A stretch of DNA of 62,206 nt from JAJNBK01 sp035642715 (GTDB taxonomy: Archaea > Thermoproteota > Nitrososphaeria > Nitrososphaerales > Nitrososphaeraceae), in the NCBI GenBank assembly GCA_035642715.1, contig DASQRW010000073.1, forward strand, positions 1 to 62,206, written 5' to 3'. Numbering within the stretch: position 1 is the first letter of the stretch; every line of letters begins with the position of its first letter. Under the pieces are notes generated by a model. That model was given only the letters and a program-made list of their open reading frames with translations, was not told the origin of the DNA and did no database searches. The position numbers and the translations under genes are program-made. This document shows positions 54,196 to 62,206 of the stretch, piece by piece.

Positions 54196-55088
54196 CGACT
54201 CTATATAGTGAAGGATGTATATATCAATATATTAAGATAAAATGGTCCCACTTACTGTAGTTCGATATCATGGTATTATTTAGGATTTTTTGTAATGCTA
54301 AATACGATCACAGACGATCCGGCACCACGGGGAGATATTGATCAAGCTTCCATCATGCTGAAAAAAGATATATTGTGAGATCGATAATAGAACAATATAG
54401 AGAAACAATATAGAGAGTAGGCCTAATAAAAGCAGTGATATCATAATAGGCTCGGTAGGATGTGGAATATGGAATAGAATTGACTCTATTTTGCAACTCA
54501 CATTTGTTAGAGTTATTATAATATCTTAATAAAGCAAACTAATTCAAAGCTTTAGGCTGTTATTCATAATATCTTTCTAATCTATCATTATTATGATGAT
54601 AGGATGAATACCAAGGCTTTTTCGTATTCCATACGATGCGGAATGATGCGGAAAGTATTCCATACGGATGCGGAATAGTTGGGGAATGCGTGCGGAATTT
54701 CCACAGAATGTGTGGAAAAAGTGTGTGAAATTTTCTAATAACATCACTACTTATTGCGTGGAAAAACGTGTGGAAGGACCCAGTGATATGATTTACTAGA
54801 CGTAATAGAATGAAAAATGGATTATAATAGTTAATAGTCAATATCATTTTCCCAGAGTAGATTATAGTAACTCTCTTGCTAAAAATTTTAACGGGTTCGG
54901 TGGAGTCTATGCCGACATCAGTGCTAAAAGCACGTTCTTAACATAGCGAATACCTACCAAGCTTGCTTAGAGACTTTTCTTTCCTTTTATCCTTTAGATG
55001 AAAATGACTATCTCTCTCTATATGTTCTTATAAATTCCCTTAAAGCTTGTGCTTCTTCTTCTCTCTATAATCTTTAATTATTTTATAT
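54196..55088. other. 893-bp spacer with GCGGAA-rich repeats
   Basis: No gene recognised. 54624-54780 carries repeated GTATTCCATACG/ATGCGGAAT and GTGTGGAA motifs, unlike the AT-rich surroundings. A stretch near 54888-54950 reads FNGFGGVYADISAKSTFL in one frame, perhaps a short remnant. Confidence 0.45.
54624..54676. repeat. Direct repeat, about 21 bp, two copies
   Basis: GTATTCCATACGATGCGGAAT at 54624-54644 and the same with one extra G at 54655-54676, 31 bp apart. Further GCGGAAT and GTGTGGAA variants continue to about 54780. Each unit contains a GTATTCCATAC core with partial dyad symmetry (GGAAT/ATTCC pairs), possibly protein-binding sites. Confidence 0.7.
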
Positions 55089-55304
55089 TTATTGTGTTTC
55101 ATGGTTAGTCAAGTTATGTGACTGCGAATAATGCAGTTTATTATATTCTTCCTGATATTGCAACTTGAGTGTATTGATAAGTTCTTTCTTATCTTTTATT
55201 TCTGTAATAAGTGCAGAGCTCGCACAGAGAAGAGTTTCGTTCTCTAGCTGACCATATTCTCGCTGCTTTTCCTTTTGTCTATTCTTTGCCTCTTTTGTCA
55301 TCAA
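55089..55304 (-). CDS. Small coiled-coil hypothetical protein, 71 aa
   Basis: Mostly helical: basic N-terminus (TKEAKNRQKEKQREYGQLEN), then SALITEIKDKKELINTLKLQYQEEYNKLHY in heptad-like register. No family recognised. Two possible ATGs at its start. Divergent from the glycosyltransferase at 55386; a real gene is plausible but not certain. Confidence 0.45.
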   Translation of the reverse strand: MMTKEAKNRQKEKQREYGQLENETLLCASSALITEIKDKKELINTLKLQYQEEYNKLHYSQSHNLTNHETQ

Positions 55305-55385
55305 TTATGTTCAATGACTACTAGTTATATTTAAATAACAAGTATCTTTTCCGAAATATTATACTCAAATAAAAAGGCGTTTTGC

Positions 55386-56534
55386 TTGATAGCAAATGTT
55401 ATTCATACTAGTTTAAACTATCGTGGTGGTGCGGAAGGACTTGCAATCACTACCATTGAGGCTCTAGCCAACTTGGGCTTTGATGTTGAACTGACTGTCT
55501 TGGAAAAACCAAATATAGAAGAACTAGAAGATGCGTATGGCAATACTATTGTTTCAATTCTCAAAAATACTTCAGCAGTACATACATTACAAACTTTTGA
55601 AGAGAGTACACAGAAATATGATATTGTTATTAATACTGCTGGAGATGTCCTACCTTATTTTAGTCCCAGCTTTTCAAAAATAAACTCTATTACTTATTGT
55701 CATTTTCCTTTAGCAATATATCGAATTATGGGCAAAGATCCAATTTACATCGAGTTTCTAAAGAGAATACGTTTCTCTAATAATTTAGAAAATTACAATG
55801 AGAAAGCAAATCTGGAATTGGCTAGTACAACTTACACAAAAATGATCAGGAATTCTACCGTAATCACAAATTCAGAATATAGTCGCAATGCTCTATATAA
55901 AACATTTCATATAGATTGTATCGTATTAAGTCCTCCTGTTAATGTGGATCTCTTCCGTAATAATGTGTTGTTAAACTCATCCAATAATAGAAAAAACATA
56001 ATTTTGGTGATATCAAGATTACATCCATCTAAAAAAGTAGAAAATGCGATATTGCTTGCAAAGTTATTAAAGCAAAACAAAATAGATGTAACAATGAAGA
56101 TCGTTGGAAATCTTTACCCAAGTGAACTCTGTTATTATGCCTTTCTAGAACAAATGATACAAGAGTACAATCTAGCAGACAACGTGACAATTCAAACCAA
56201 TATTTCTTTTACGAACCTAGTAGCTTTAATGCGAGAATGCAAATTATACTTTAATCAATGTCCTGGAGAACCTTTCGGAATATCTACTGTAGAGGCAATG
56301 AGCGCCGGGCTAATTCCTGTAGTTCCGGATGTTGGAGGGCAGACTGAATTTGTCCCCTCAAAATATCATTTTCATACCTTCGGTGAAGCTATGCAAATCA
56401 TTTGCTCTGCGTTGAATGTAGATAATTCTGAAAGAGTATGTTTAAGTGATTCAGTAAAGAAGTACTCCATAAAGAGATATATCGAGCATCTACGCCGGAT
56501 TGTAGAAATGCTGCTGTTTGAACATGAGTTGTAA
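55386..56534 (+). CDS. GT1/GT4-family glycosyltransferase
   Basis: GT-B glycosyltransferase (ALG11-like). The N-terminal domain shows HTSLNYRGGAEGLAITTIEAL (about 7-27, acceptor side) and the C-terminal domain LVISRLHPSKKVENAILLAK (about 207-226) and GEPFGISTVEAMSAGLIPVV (about 297-316), which holds the E-x7-E donor-binding motif. 382 residues from TTG 55386. It probably acts at the inner membrane face on lipid-linked or surface glycans. Followed 14 bases later by a microprotein gene. Confidence 0.9.
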   Translation: MIANVIHTSLNYRGGAEGLAITTIEALANLGFDVELTVLEKPNIEELEDAYGNTIVSILKNTSAVHTLQTFEESTQKYDIVINTAGDVLPYFSPSFSKINSITYCHFPLAIYRIMGKDPIYIEFLKRIRFSNNLENYNEKANLELASTTYTKMIRNSTVITNSEYSRNALYKTFHIDCIVLSPPVNVDLFRNNVLLNSSNNRKNIILVISRLHPSKKVENAILLAKLLKQNKIDVTMKIVGNLYPSELCYYAFLEQMIQEYNLADNVTIQTNISFTNLVALMRECKLYFNQCPGEPFGISTVEAMSAGLIPVVPDVGGQTEFVPSKYHFHTFGEAMQIICSALNVDNSERVCLSDSVKKYSIKRYIEHLRRIVEMLLFEHEL

Positions 56535-56548
56535 AAGTGGAGGTGTAA

Positions 56549-56704
56549 ATGATAATAGAATGTTTTATGCCCATAGTCAATGATTCAACCATCGAAAAAA
56601 TTATACAACTTGAACTTATGAGAAAAGATATTAAGGAAATTATGAAAATTGACTTAGGTCATATAGATGACTTAAAACTGCAATTAAGGGTAAGTAATAG
56701 ATAA
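56549..56704 (+). CDS. Microprotein, 51 aa, with strong ribosome-binding site
   Basis: ATG 56549 to TAA 56702-56704. GGAGGTG at 56539-56545, just before the ATG, is one of the best Shine-Dalgarno sequences in the window and argues for real translation. The protein starts MIIECFMPIVNDSTIEKIIQ and ends DLGHIDDLKLQLRVSNR: one hydrophobic start and two amphipathic helices. It follows the GT gene by 14 bases and may be co-translated. No family recognised. Confidence 0.6.
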   Translation: MIIECFMPIVNDSTIEKIIQLELMRKDIKEIMKIDLGHIDDLKLQLRVSNR

Positions 56705-56835
56705 TCAACCATATGACAGTTAGTTGCAAGAAGCCTACGTATTTAGGACAAGAAGAAACCAGTGATAGAAATTTAAGGGAGAAGCTTTAACGCATTAATG
56801 AATCTTTAAATGGATCTCTTAATTAGTGATTAAAA

Positions 56836-58200
56836 TTGAAGCCTTTTTCTGGAGCAACTGGTTACATATTCAAAACCAGTACAAGATTTTTATTTGTTTG
56901 GATATTCTTTATCGGACTATTATTATTAAGTACATATACTAATCTTTTTTATCCAATTCAATCTTTTTCTCAGACAAGAGAACATATAACTCTCAGAGCT
57001 ATGTTAGTAGAGCCCAGAGATAGGTGGGATATACTCATTCCTGATGCGCTGGACATATTACGGCAGAAGCACCCAGACATAGATATTGATATCAATTATA
57101 CAGTTTATCAATATAATAATAGCAAGGAGATAATGCAAAATACCTTAGGGGAAAAAATTCCTGTTGACATGATTTCTGTAGATCAGATTTGGCTTGCTGA
57201 TTTTGCTGAAAAGGGTATGATATCTGATCTTACTAATAGAACTGAAAAGTGGGGAAGACTTTCTGATTGGTATCAGTCTAATCTGGATGGGATGGTATAC
57301 AAAGGTAAGATATATGGGATCTGGATTTGGACTGATCAAAGAATGGTATGGTACTGGAAGGATTCATTGCAGCAGGCCAGTATTAATCCTGATTCGTTAA
57401 AGACATGGAATGGATTTATTGATGCCGCAAAGAAGCTGAATGTCTTATTAAAAGATCAGGGAATCCAAGGTGTTCAACTTATCTGCGGCGGTGCAGAATG
57501 GTATCCTTATCTTTGGATCCAAGGCGGAGATATTTTGATACCAAAAGAAGGTCATCCTACAAAAGGTAATTATTGGTTCCCTACATTCAATAGCACAGAA
57601 GGCATCAAAGCCTTAGAATTTTTCAAAGATATAATCAATACAGGAACAATACCTATTAGTGGTCTCTTAACACAAAATTTTGAGAGTAATTTTGCCAATA
57701 AGAAATTTGCTATTTATATAGGCGGATCATGGATCCCAGCATCTTTTCCATATTATGACCTGCAGGAATTCAAACAAAGAATTGGAATGAACCTAGGATA
57801 TCCCGTACCAGATATAGAAAATCAGACTACAACAATTATGGGTGGTTGGGAACTTGGTATCCCTGAAACATCAAAGCACAAAGATCTTATATGGGAGCTA
57901 ATTACAATAATGACATCCCCAGATATACTAAGTAATATGTTTAAACAAACAGGATATTTGCCTACCCAGACGCCTATAGGAGAAGGAAAATATGCAGTAC
58001 GTCTGGATAATTCCCTTCCTTATTATAGGGAAATGATATCAATAATCCCGTTTGCAAGAAGCAGACCTGTTATACCTGAATTTCCGGAAATAGATCGTTA
58101 TATTACGGAATCATTATCAGAAGTATGTAGTGGTATAAAGGAACCTAAGCAGGCATTGGATGATGCTGCCGAAAAGTCAGCGAAGGCTTTGGGATGGTAA
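56836..58200 (+). CDS. Extracellular solute-binding protein, family 1 (sugar type)
   Basis: 454 residues from TTG 56836. An N-terminal signal-anchor (FLFVWIFFIGLLLLSTY, about 19-35) without a lipobox tethers it outside. The two-lobe SBP-1 fold is recognisable: ILRQKHPDIDIDINYTVYQ, VDMISVDQIWLADFAEKGMI (about 103-122), YGIWIWTDQRMVWYWKD, FAIYIGGSWIPASFPYY (about 295-311) and MGGWELGIPETSKHKDLIWEL. Trp/Tyr abundance suits sugar stacking. No permease or ATPase is encoded in the window; a Cache receptor follows, so it may serve sensing rather than import (inference). Confidence 0.88.
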   Translation: MKPFSGATGYIFKTSTRFLFVWIFFIGLLLLSTYTNLFYPIQSFSQTREHITLRAMLVEPRDRWDILIPDALDILRQKHPDIDIDINYTVYQYNNSKEIMQNTLGEKIPVDMISVDQIWLADFAEKGMISDLTNRTEKWGRLSDWYQSNLDGMVYKGKIYGIWIWTDQRMVWYWKDSLQQASINPDSLKTWNGFIDAAKKLNVLLKDQGIQGVQLICGGAEWYPYLWIQGGDILIPKEGHPTKGNYWFPTFNSTEGIKALEFFKDIINTGTIPISGLLTQNFESNFANKKFAIYIGGSWIPASFPYYDLQEFKQRIGMNLGYPVPDIENQTTTIMGGWELGIPETSKHKDLIWELITIMTSPDILSNMFKQTGYLPTQTPIGEGKYAVRLDNSLPYYREMISIIPFARSRPVIPEFPEIDRYITESLSEVCSGIKEPKQALDDAAEKSAKALGW

Positions 58201-58486
58201 GGTCTCGCTGATAAAGTGAAAATAATAATGACAACCTGCAAGTCTTAAGTTATATATATATATTTTTTTTTCACTTACTGCCCTTGCAATGTTGTCTGCA
58301 TTTTCTCACCCTTTTGTGGGAACAATAGATTTCACTGTATAACGTTTCTTTGACTACAATCTTAACATGTGCCATTTCTTGTCGAATCACTATTTATGGC
58401 TAATTATTATCATTATAAAACAATTTATTGTTAAGGCATAATTTATAATAATAGAAATATTAAAAGAAACAAGTAACGGTAAATAT

Positions 58487-59614
58487 TTGTTGAAACTAGG
58501 GAGTCTATTTGTTGGAAGGGTACATATAAGTATTATTTCTATAATTTTAATCATCGCAATTTCCTATGGCTTACTTTTTTACCTGCAAAATATCACTGAA
58601 CAGGAAGTTAGACATAGTCTTTTTGAGCAAGAAATACAGCGCCAGCAAGAATCTACAAAGAGTATAACAGAACATATAAGCTCAGATTTAGGTTTAGTTA
58701 TGAATATGCTTGATGGTTTGGCTAATTCTGTTTATTTACAACAAGGAGACTTCTCTAGTGATGGGACCAAAAAGCTGATAGAAGAAAAATATATTCAATT
58801 TAATGCCACATTAAACAGACTGTTTATTGTAGATAAAGATGATGTCGTGACTATCAGTTTAGCTCCAAAGCGCTCAGACATTATTGTAGGTTCTGATTAT
58901 TCCTTTAGAGACTGGGTAAAGGAGACAAGGAGTAGTCTAAGACCAGTATTCTCTGATGGTTTTGAAAGGCAGGGTATATACAGAATTTTCATAACATATC
59001 CTGTAATAAATAGAACAAGTGGTGAATACATTGGATTAATAGGAACGTCAATACCTACTGTAGAGTTTTTTGCTCATTACGGAAACGTTGATAACATCAA
59101 TTCTCAATTCTTAGTAGCATATAACAAAAATGCAACTTTCTTGACTGTAGGTGCAAGCAAAGACTTGATAGGAGAAAACTTTTTTGGAGAAGTGACACAG
59201 AAATTTATTAATCATAATGAAATTCTAAACAATTCAACACGCAGGCTATTATCAACTGGTAGCTCTGATTATGCAGTCTATGACTATGGAAATGGTGAAA
59301 GATTAACTACGGGATACCCAATTTTTGTTAATGCTGAGCCTAAATATTTTCTTCAGATAGTAACACCTACTAAAGAAATCTATGCTAATATTGGAGATGT
59401 CCTTTTTATACAAAGGATAAGAATGTTTTCATTTCTAGCGGGTACTACTACTGCTGCGATAGCGGTTTTAATAGTCCTACTTGCCAAGTGGAATGTGATT
59501 CTACGTAAGGAAGTAAAAAGAAGAACAAGAGAATTGGAAGAATCATATGATGATATGAAAGTATATTTGGATACCGTATTAGCTGAACTTAAACGAAACA
59601 AACCTATGAAATGA
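58487..59614 (+). CDS. Cache-domain membrane receptor without output domain
   Basis: 375 residues from TTG 58487. Helix 1 (about 14-34), a long extracytoplasmic helix, then a dCache-like double PAS sensor (VDKDDVVTISLAPKRSDIIV, SDYSFRDWVKETRSSLRPVF, ITYPVINRTSGEYIGLIGTS; about 90-290), helix 2 (about 312-334, TTTAAIAVLIVLLAKW) and a cytoplasmic coiled coil (KRRTRELEESYDDMKVYLDT). It ends just where a histidine kinase or chemoreceptor domain would start. No frameshift follows, so it is either a truncated kinase or a stand-alone ligand sensor. It follows the solute-binding protein gene by 286 bases. Confidence 0.85.
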   Translation: MLKLGSLFVGRVHISIISIILIIAISYGLLFYLQNITEQEVRHSLFEQEIQRQQESTKSITEHISSDLGLVMNMLDGLANSVYLQQGDFSSDGTKKLIEEKYIQFNATLNRLFIVDKDDVVTISLAPKRSDIIVGSDYSFRDWVKETRSSLRPVFSDGFERQGIYRIFITYPVINRTSGEYIGLIGTSIPTVEFFAHYGNVDNINSQFLVAYNKNATFLTVGASKDLIGENFFGEVTQKFINHNEILNNSTRRLLSTGSSDYAVYDYGNGERLTTGYPIFVNAEPKYFLQIVTPTKEIYANIGDVLFIQRIRMFSFLAGTTTAAIAVLIVLLAKWNVILRKEVKRRTRELEESYDDMKVYLDTVLAELKRNKPMK

Positions 59615-59783
59615 AGATATTCAACTAACAATGGGAAATGACTATAATGTTCTTAATTAAGAATATATATATATATTTAGTAATTACCATACTTATGATA
59701 ATATTATATCAAATATATCTATCCGTATAAATCCATAATTAATTTTTAAACTAAATATACCATTAGGTAGTCAAAAAAGATAT

Positions 59784-60235
59784 ATGAACAACAAATCCAC
59801 CCTAATAAAGGTGGGAGTCTTAGTAGTAGTAGCAATGCTGTCAGCAAAGTAGTTGTAGTACTTAGTACTATAAGCAAATCTACAGGATACGGAATTCGAT
59901 TTCAAACAAATTCAAGAGAACATTTGTAATGGGTAGCAGGCTGTAGTAACACAGGCACAATAACATTCAGTTTAGATTTGAATTAAAAATTGGCAGTTCG
60001 TACTATCGCAATGAATGCAATTTTTTTCCTTCTCGCTAAAAGTAAATGGAACAATTTTATGTTAATATAGATAATACAATTGAGTTATTGATATTACAGA
60101 GGAAATACTAATTCTTTGAATATTGCAGGAAAAATCCCTGGAGCTTGACTTTTACAGATAAAAGATGAGAGTCATGCAGTAATGTCGCAATATCCAAATG
60201 AAATCAATAGAGTATTACAAACATTTCTTTCTTCA
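59784..60235 (+). pseudogene. Alpha/beta hydrolase, decayed
   Basis: ATG 59784 gives a signal-like MNNKSTLIKVGVLVVVAMLS and then stops. Downstream, the frame from 60098 reads RGNTNSLNIAGKIPGA, TGA, then LLQIKDESHAVMSQYPNEIN and RVLQTF, the C-terminus of an alpha/beta hydrolase with the catalytic His region (H-A-V-M). The middle is too eroded to follow. The secreted N-terminus and the hydrolase end may be one gene; that is inference. Confidence 0.5.
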
Positions 60236-60602
60236 TCCATTCATTGTTCTTATATCCTTATGTCCATTATACTTCAAGACCAAAAAGCAAATGCTGCAAA
60301 CCAGTTGTTAAAGTCTCCATAAAGTACTAATGTTGTATCGTCATTGACTCAAGCTTTCTGTAGTAGATCTTCACATGTTTGTTTGCTTAACACATTTCTG
60401 CTAATAGGATCATTAATATCCTATTTTCAGTCAAATAATACGGATCCTGGCACATGTCCTAACTGGTAATAGCTTTTGGATCATCATAATCTCCTTCAGC
60501 TATTCTGACACCTGGCGCATTTACATTCTCCTCAACCCATTGTGTATCAACTAAAACTTCAGGATTTGCATAATTACTGCTACTACTATTGCTACCACTC
60601 AT
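60215..60602 (-). pseudogene. Rhodanese-type sulfurtransferase, frameshifted
   Basis: From ATG 60602: SNYANPEVLVDTQWVEENVN and APGVRIAEGDYDDPKAI, a thiosulfate sulfurtransferase N-terminus, ending at TAG 60459-60461. Shifted frames go on with GHVPGSVLFD, INDPISRNVLSKQTCEDLLQ, DDTTLVLYGDFNNWFAAFAF and a GHKDIR-like end, so at least two frameshifts. The catalytic Cys domain is missing. It converges on the hydrolase remnant. Confidence 0.75.
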
Positions 60603-60677
60603 ATTCCATCCACAATTTTAGAATATGGTCAGACGTATATTAGATTTTAAGAAGATAGGAGATGAGCTTCTATATTC

Positions 60678-61097
60678 TTATTTCCATTCCCATATTTTCT
60701 CAGAAAAATTTCCCTCAATATCGATCTCAACTTCAAAGACTCCAATCAGATTATTAAGGAATGACAGTACACCATTTGATGATGTACTATAGAATATCGA
60801 CCCACGCCAGTTTATGCTTCCGGAAGAGCTAAGTCTTCCCACTCCTTCACCTGTATAGGTTGCCAGTTCTGATTCTCCGGCCATTATTACTCCCTTTCCT
60901 TTACCATGAAGTACTCCTTTTGAAGTTGTTGTTGGTGGTGATGGTGGTCTACCTACAAACGTTAAAGTTTCCTTCACTTGTGTTCCCTTTATGCTTCCAC
61001 TCGCTGATACGGATGTTTCTATCGTAGGGCCTTCAACATCTAACACCCGTTGACCTATGATTTTTCCCTTTGACTCTGCAATTTGTTCTCCTAACAT
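60678..61097 (-). CDS. Conserved hypothetical protein, 139 aa
   Basis: The protein opens MLGEQIAESKGKIIGQRVLD with VEGPTIETSVSASGSIKGTQ, and ends FEVEIDIEGNFSEKIWEWK; repeated Gly-turn-strand units (GKGKGVIMAGESELATYTGE, GSINWRGSIFYSTSSNG) indicate an all-beta barrel of lipocalin or allene-oxide-cyclase-like size. I recall similar uncharacterised proteins in both soil bacteria and archaea, which hints at transfer. A Pro/Thr/Ser-rich insert (PPSPPTTTS, about 50-58) is unusual. Function unknown. Confidence 0.75.
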   Translation of the reverse strand: MLGEQIAESKGKIIGQRVLDVEGPTIETSVSASGSIKGTQVKETLTFVGRPPSPPTTTSKGVLHGKGKGVIMAGESELATYTGEGVGRLSSSGSINWRGSIFYSTSSNGVLSFLNNLIGVFEVEIDIEGNFSEKIWEWK

Positions 61098-61294
61098 GGT
61101 TAGTCTTATAAAATTTGAGTAACTAACTTTTAAGGGATTCCATAAGTTTCAAAGCTTCATTGTTGTTGTAGTTGTTATTTCTCCTGATTCTTTTTCCTCC
61201 ATGTTAGGGTATACAAACGTTATAGCATCATCATCATCATCAACCACTGTAGCATCTAGTTTGCATTACATACCTATCCAATCATGAGAGGTTC

Positions 61295-61657
61295 CTATTT
61301 TATTGCCGAAGGTTGCACTTTACCAAAATATGCTTTGACATTTGGTCTGTATAAGTAATAGATAACTACGGCGTTTATAATTATATGAATTATTGCTCCA
61401 ACATTACCAATAGCAATTGAAGCGATACCGAGTATAATGCCTATCACTGACAATATCAAAGTTATTGTCCAGGCCCATCTCTTACCTCTCCATATACCAT
61501 AAGCCATAACAAAATATGCTATACCTAACGCCATAAGTGCGACACCGATTCCAAACACAAAAAGAACTGCTCCAATTCCAAGAAATGCTATTCCGCCAAT
61601 TATCGTCAATATTGCTATTATTGTAACGCCTAATGGTCTATGTTTATGGTTTTCCAT
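61295..61657 (-). CDS. Small multi-pass membrane protein, 120 aa
   Basis: Four hydrophobic helices (about 9-26, 28-53, 61-80, 83-103) rich in Gly/Ile/Ala, with RPLGVTIIAILTIIGGIAFL at the start and YYLYRPNVKAYFGK at the end. This fits a widespread family of small DUF-type membrane proteins in archaea and bacteria. No transport motif. ATG 61657. Confidence 0.7.
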   Translation of the reverse strand: MENHKHRPLGVTIIAILTIIGGIAFLGIGAVLFVFGIGVALMALGIAYFVMAYGIWRGKRWAWTITLILSVIGIILGIASIAIGNVGAIIHIIINAVVIYYLYRPNVKAYFGKVQPSAIK

Positions 61658-62206
61658 GTAATGTTCTTTATTTCCCTCATGATCACATTTCCTTCGAATA
61701 TAATACAGTTAGATAAACTTTTTACATTACCAATTAAATTAAATTAACTTAATTGCTAACTATGTTTTTGTTGTTGTTCTCAAAAAAAAACTTTGTTTGT
61801 TGTCACTTCTCCTGTTTCCTCCTCATGTTTCTCTCCCACTTGCCTGTCAAAATCAATTTCCCATATTCAGGTTTTCTGAATTCTTTATCTTTATCATCAT
61901 GACTTGACAATTTTCGCTTCTCTTCCTTGTTTTTCTGTCATGATCTCATCGCATCTTTAACTACTATAGTATGTCAGCCAGATTTACTATTGATTTATTA
62001 AAGGATGATAGTAGAGAGAGAGGAAGAGAGGAAGACTAGTACTACTAACCAAATTTTGTTATAGTCACTTAATATTGTCCAAGTGCTTAGACGATAGTAA
62101 TATTTCATAGGATATCATTTACTGGTTAACAACTTTAAAAAAATAAAATAAAGTAATACGTGACTAAAAATTAAAGCGATATTGATCTTTTGATTAGTAC
62201 CTTAAT
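61658..62206. other. Spacer to the right edge
   Basis: No firm gene. On the minus strand around 61835-61920 a short coding-like piece (KEFRKPEYGKLILTGKWERN) appears without a convincing start, possibly another remnant. Confidence 0.4.

Noticed and set aside
54560..54847. 95-codon minus-strand frame over the GCGGAA repeat patch
   Set aside because: His/Phe/Pro periodicity comes from the DNA repeats, not from a protein family.

Overview
The window reads as chromosome of an ammonia-oxidising archaeon (Nitrososphaeria/Thaumarchaeota), most likely a soil-type Nitrososphaerales member close to Candidatus Nitrosocosmicus. The evidence is a complete archaeal ammonia monooxygenase locus (AmoA, AmoX, AmoC, AmoB and two candidate accessory subunits), archaeal housekeeping genes (S3Ae, archaeal S15, RNase P Rpp30/Pop5, Pcc1, a RecJ-like DHH nuclease), intron-bearing tRNA, archaeal TATA boxes close to start codons, AT-rich DNA and long gene-poor spacers with many decayed genes. 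The genus is an inference from memory, not a database result.

Layout. 1-2786: right-hand end of an integrated mobile element. A leftward, overlapping operon (solitary antitoxin-like protein, Cys-rich small proteins, a prim-pol-like protein cut by the window edge) is followed by an SSV-type tyrosine integrase whose only conventional start codon lies inside the target tRNA-Thr(GGT) gene. Between integrase core and tRNA lie a 35-bp inverted copy of the tRNA 5' half and two tandem palindromes. 3128-8158: tRNA-Leu(TAA) with two apparent introns, PLP synthase pdxS-pdxT (its 3' end runs antisense into the tRNA), a Cys-rich microprotein and the fused 2-oxoacid:ferredoxin oxidoreductase korA-korB. 8310-12628: ammonia monooxygenase island, each gene with its own TATA box. 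12730-22970: information-processing genes in two runs (rpsO-recJ-like-pcc1-serS forward; rps3ae-COG1325-rpp30-pop5 reverse), a radical SAM protein and malic enzyme.

23000-48700 is accessory and gene-sparse: a processive GT2 glycosyltransferase, a SemiSWEET transporter, a creatininase-family enzyme, a ZIP metal transporter, a UV-damage endonuclease, a Ca2+/H+ antiporter, a cupin, a GNAT enzyme and several small zinc-ribbon proteins. These are mixed with decayed genes (SnoaL-like, terminase-like, P-II-like and others) that suggest repeated insertion and erosion. 48720-51424: a ligase-polymerase LigD with a neighbouring ChaB-like gene. 52585-59614: a surface and sensing block with a HAMP histidine kinase, a GT1 glycosyltransferase, a 51-residue microprotein with a strong Shine-Dalgarno, a solitary sugar-type solute-binding protein and a Cache membrane receptor that lacks an output domain. 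59784-60602 holds two decayed genes facing each other (alpha/beta hydrolase and rhodanese). The window ends with two small conserved-looking proteins.

How the genes connect: the amo locus supplies ammonia oxidation, KorAB and malic enzyme serve central carbon metabolism, and PdxST supplies PLP. The strongest leads for something unusual are the tRNA-Thr/integrase attachment region (antisense tRNA half, tandem palindromes, integrase start within the tRNA), the two-intron tRNA-Leu overlapping pdxT, the complete amo island, and the solute-binding protein plus output-less Cache receptor pair.
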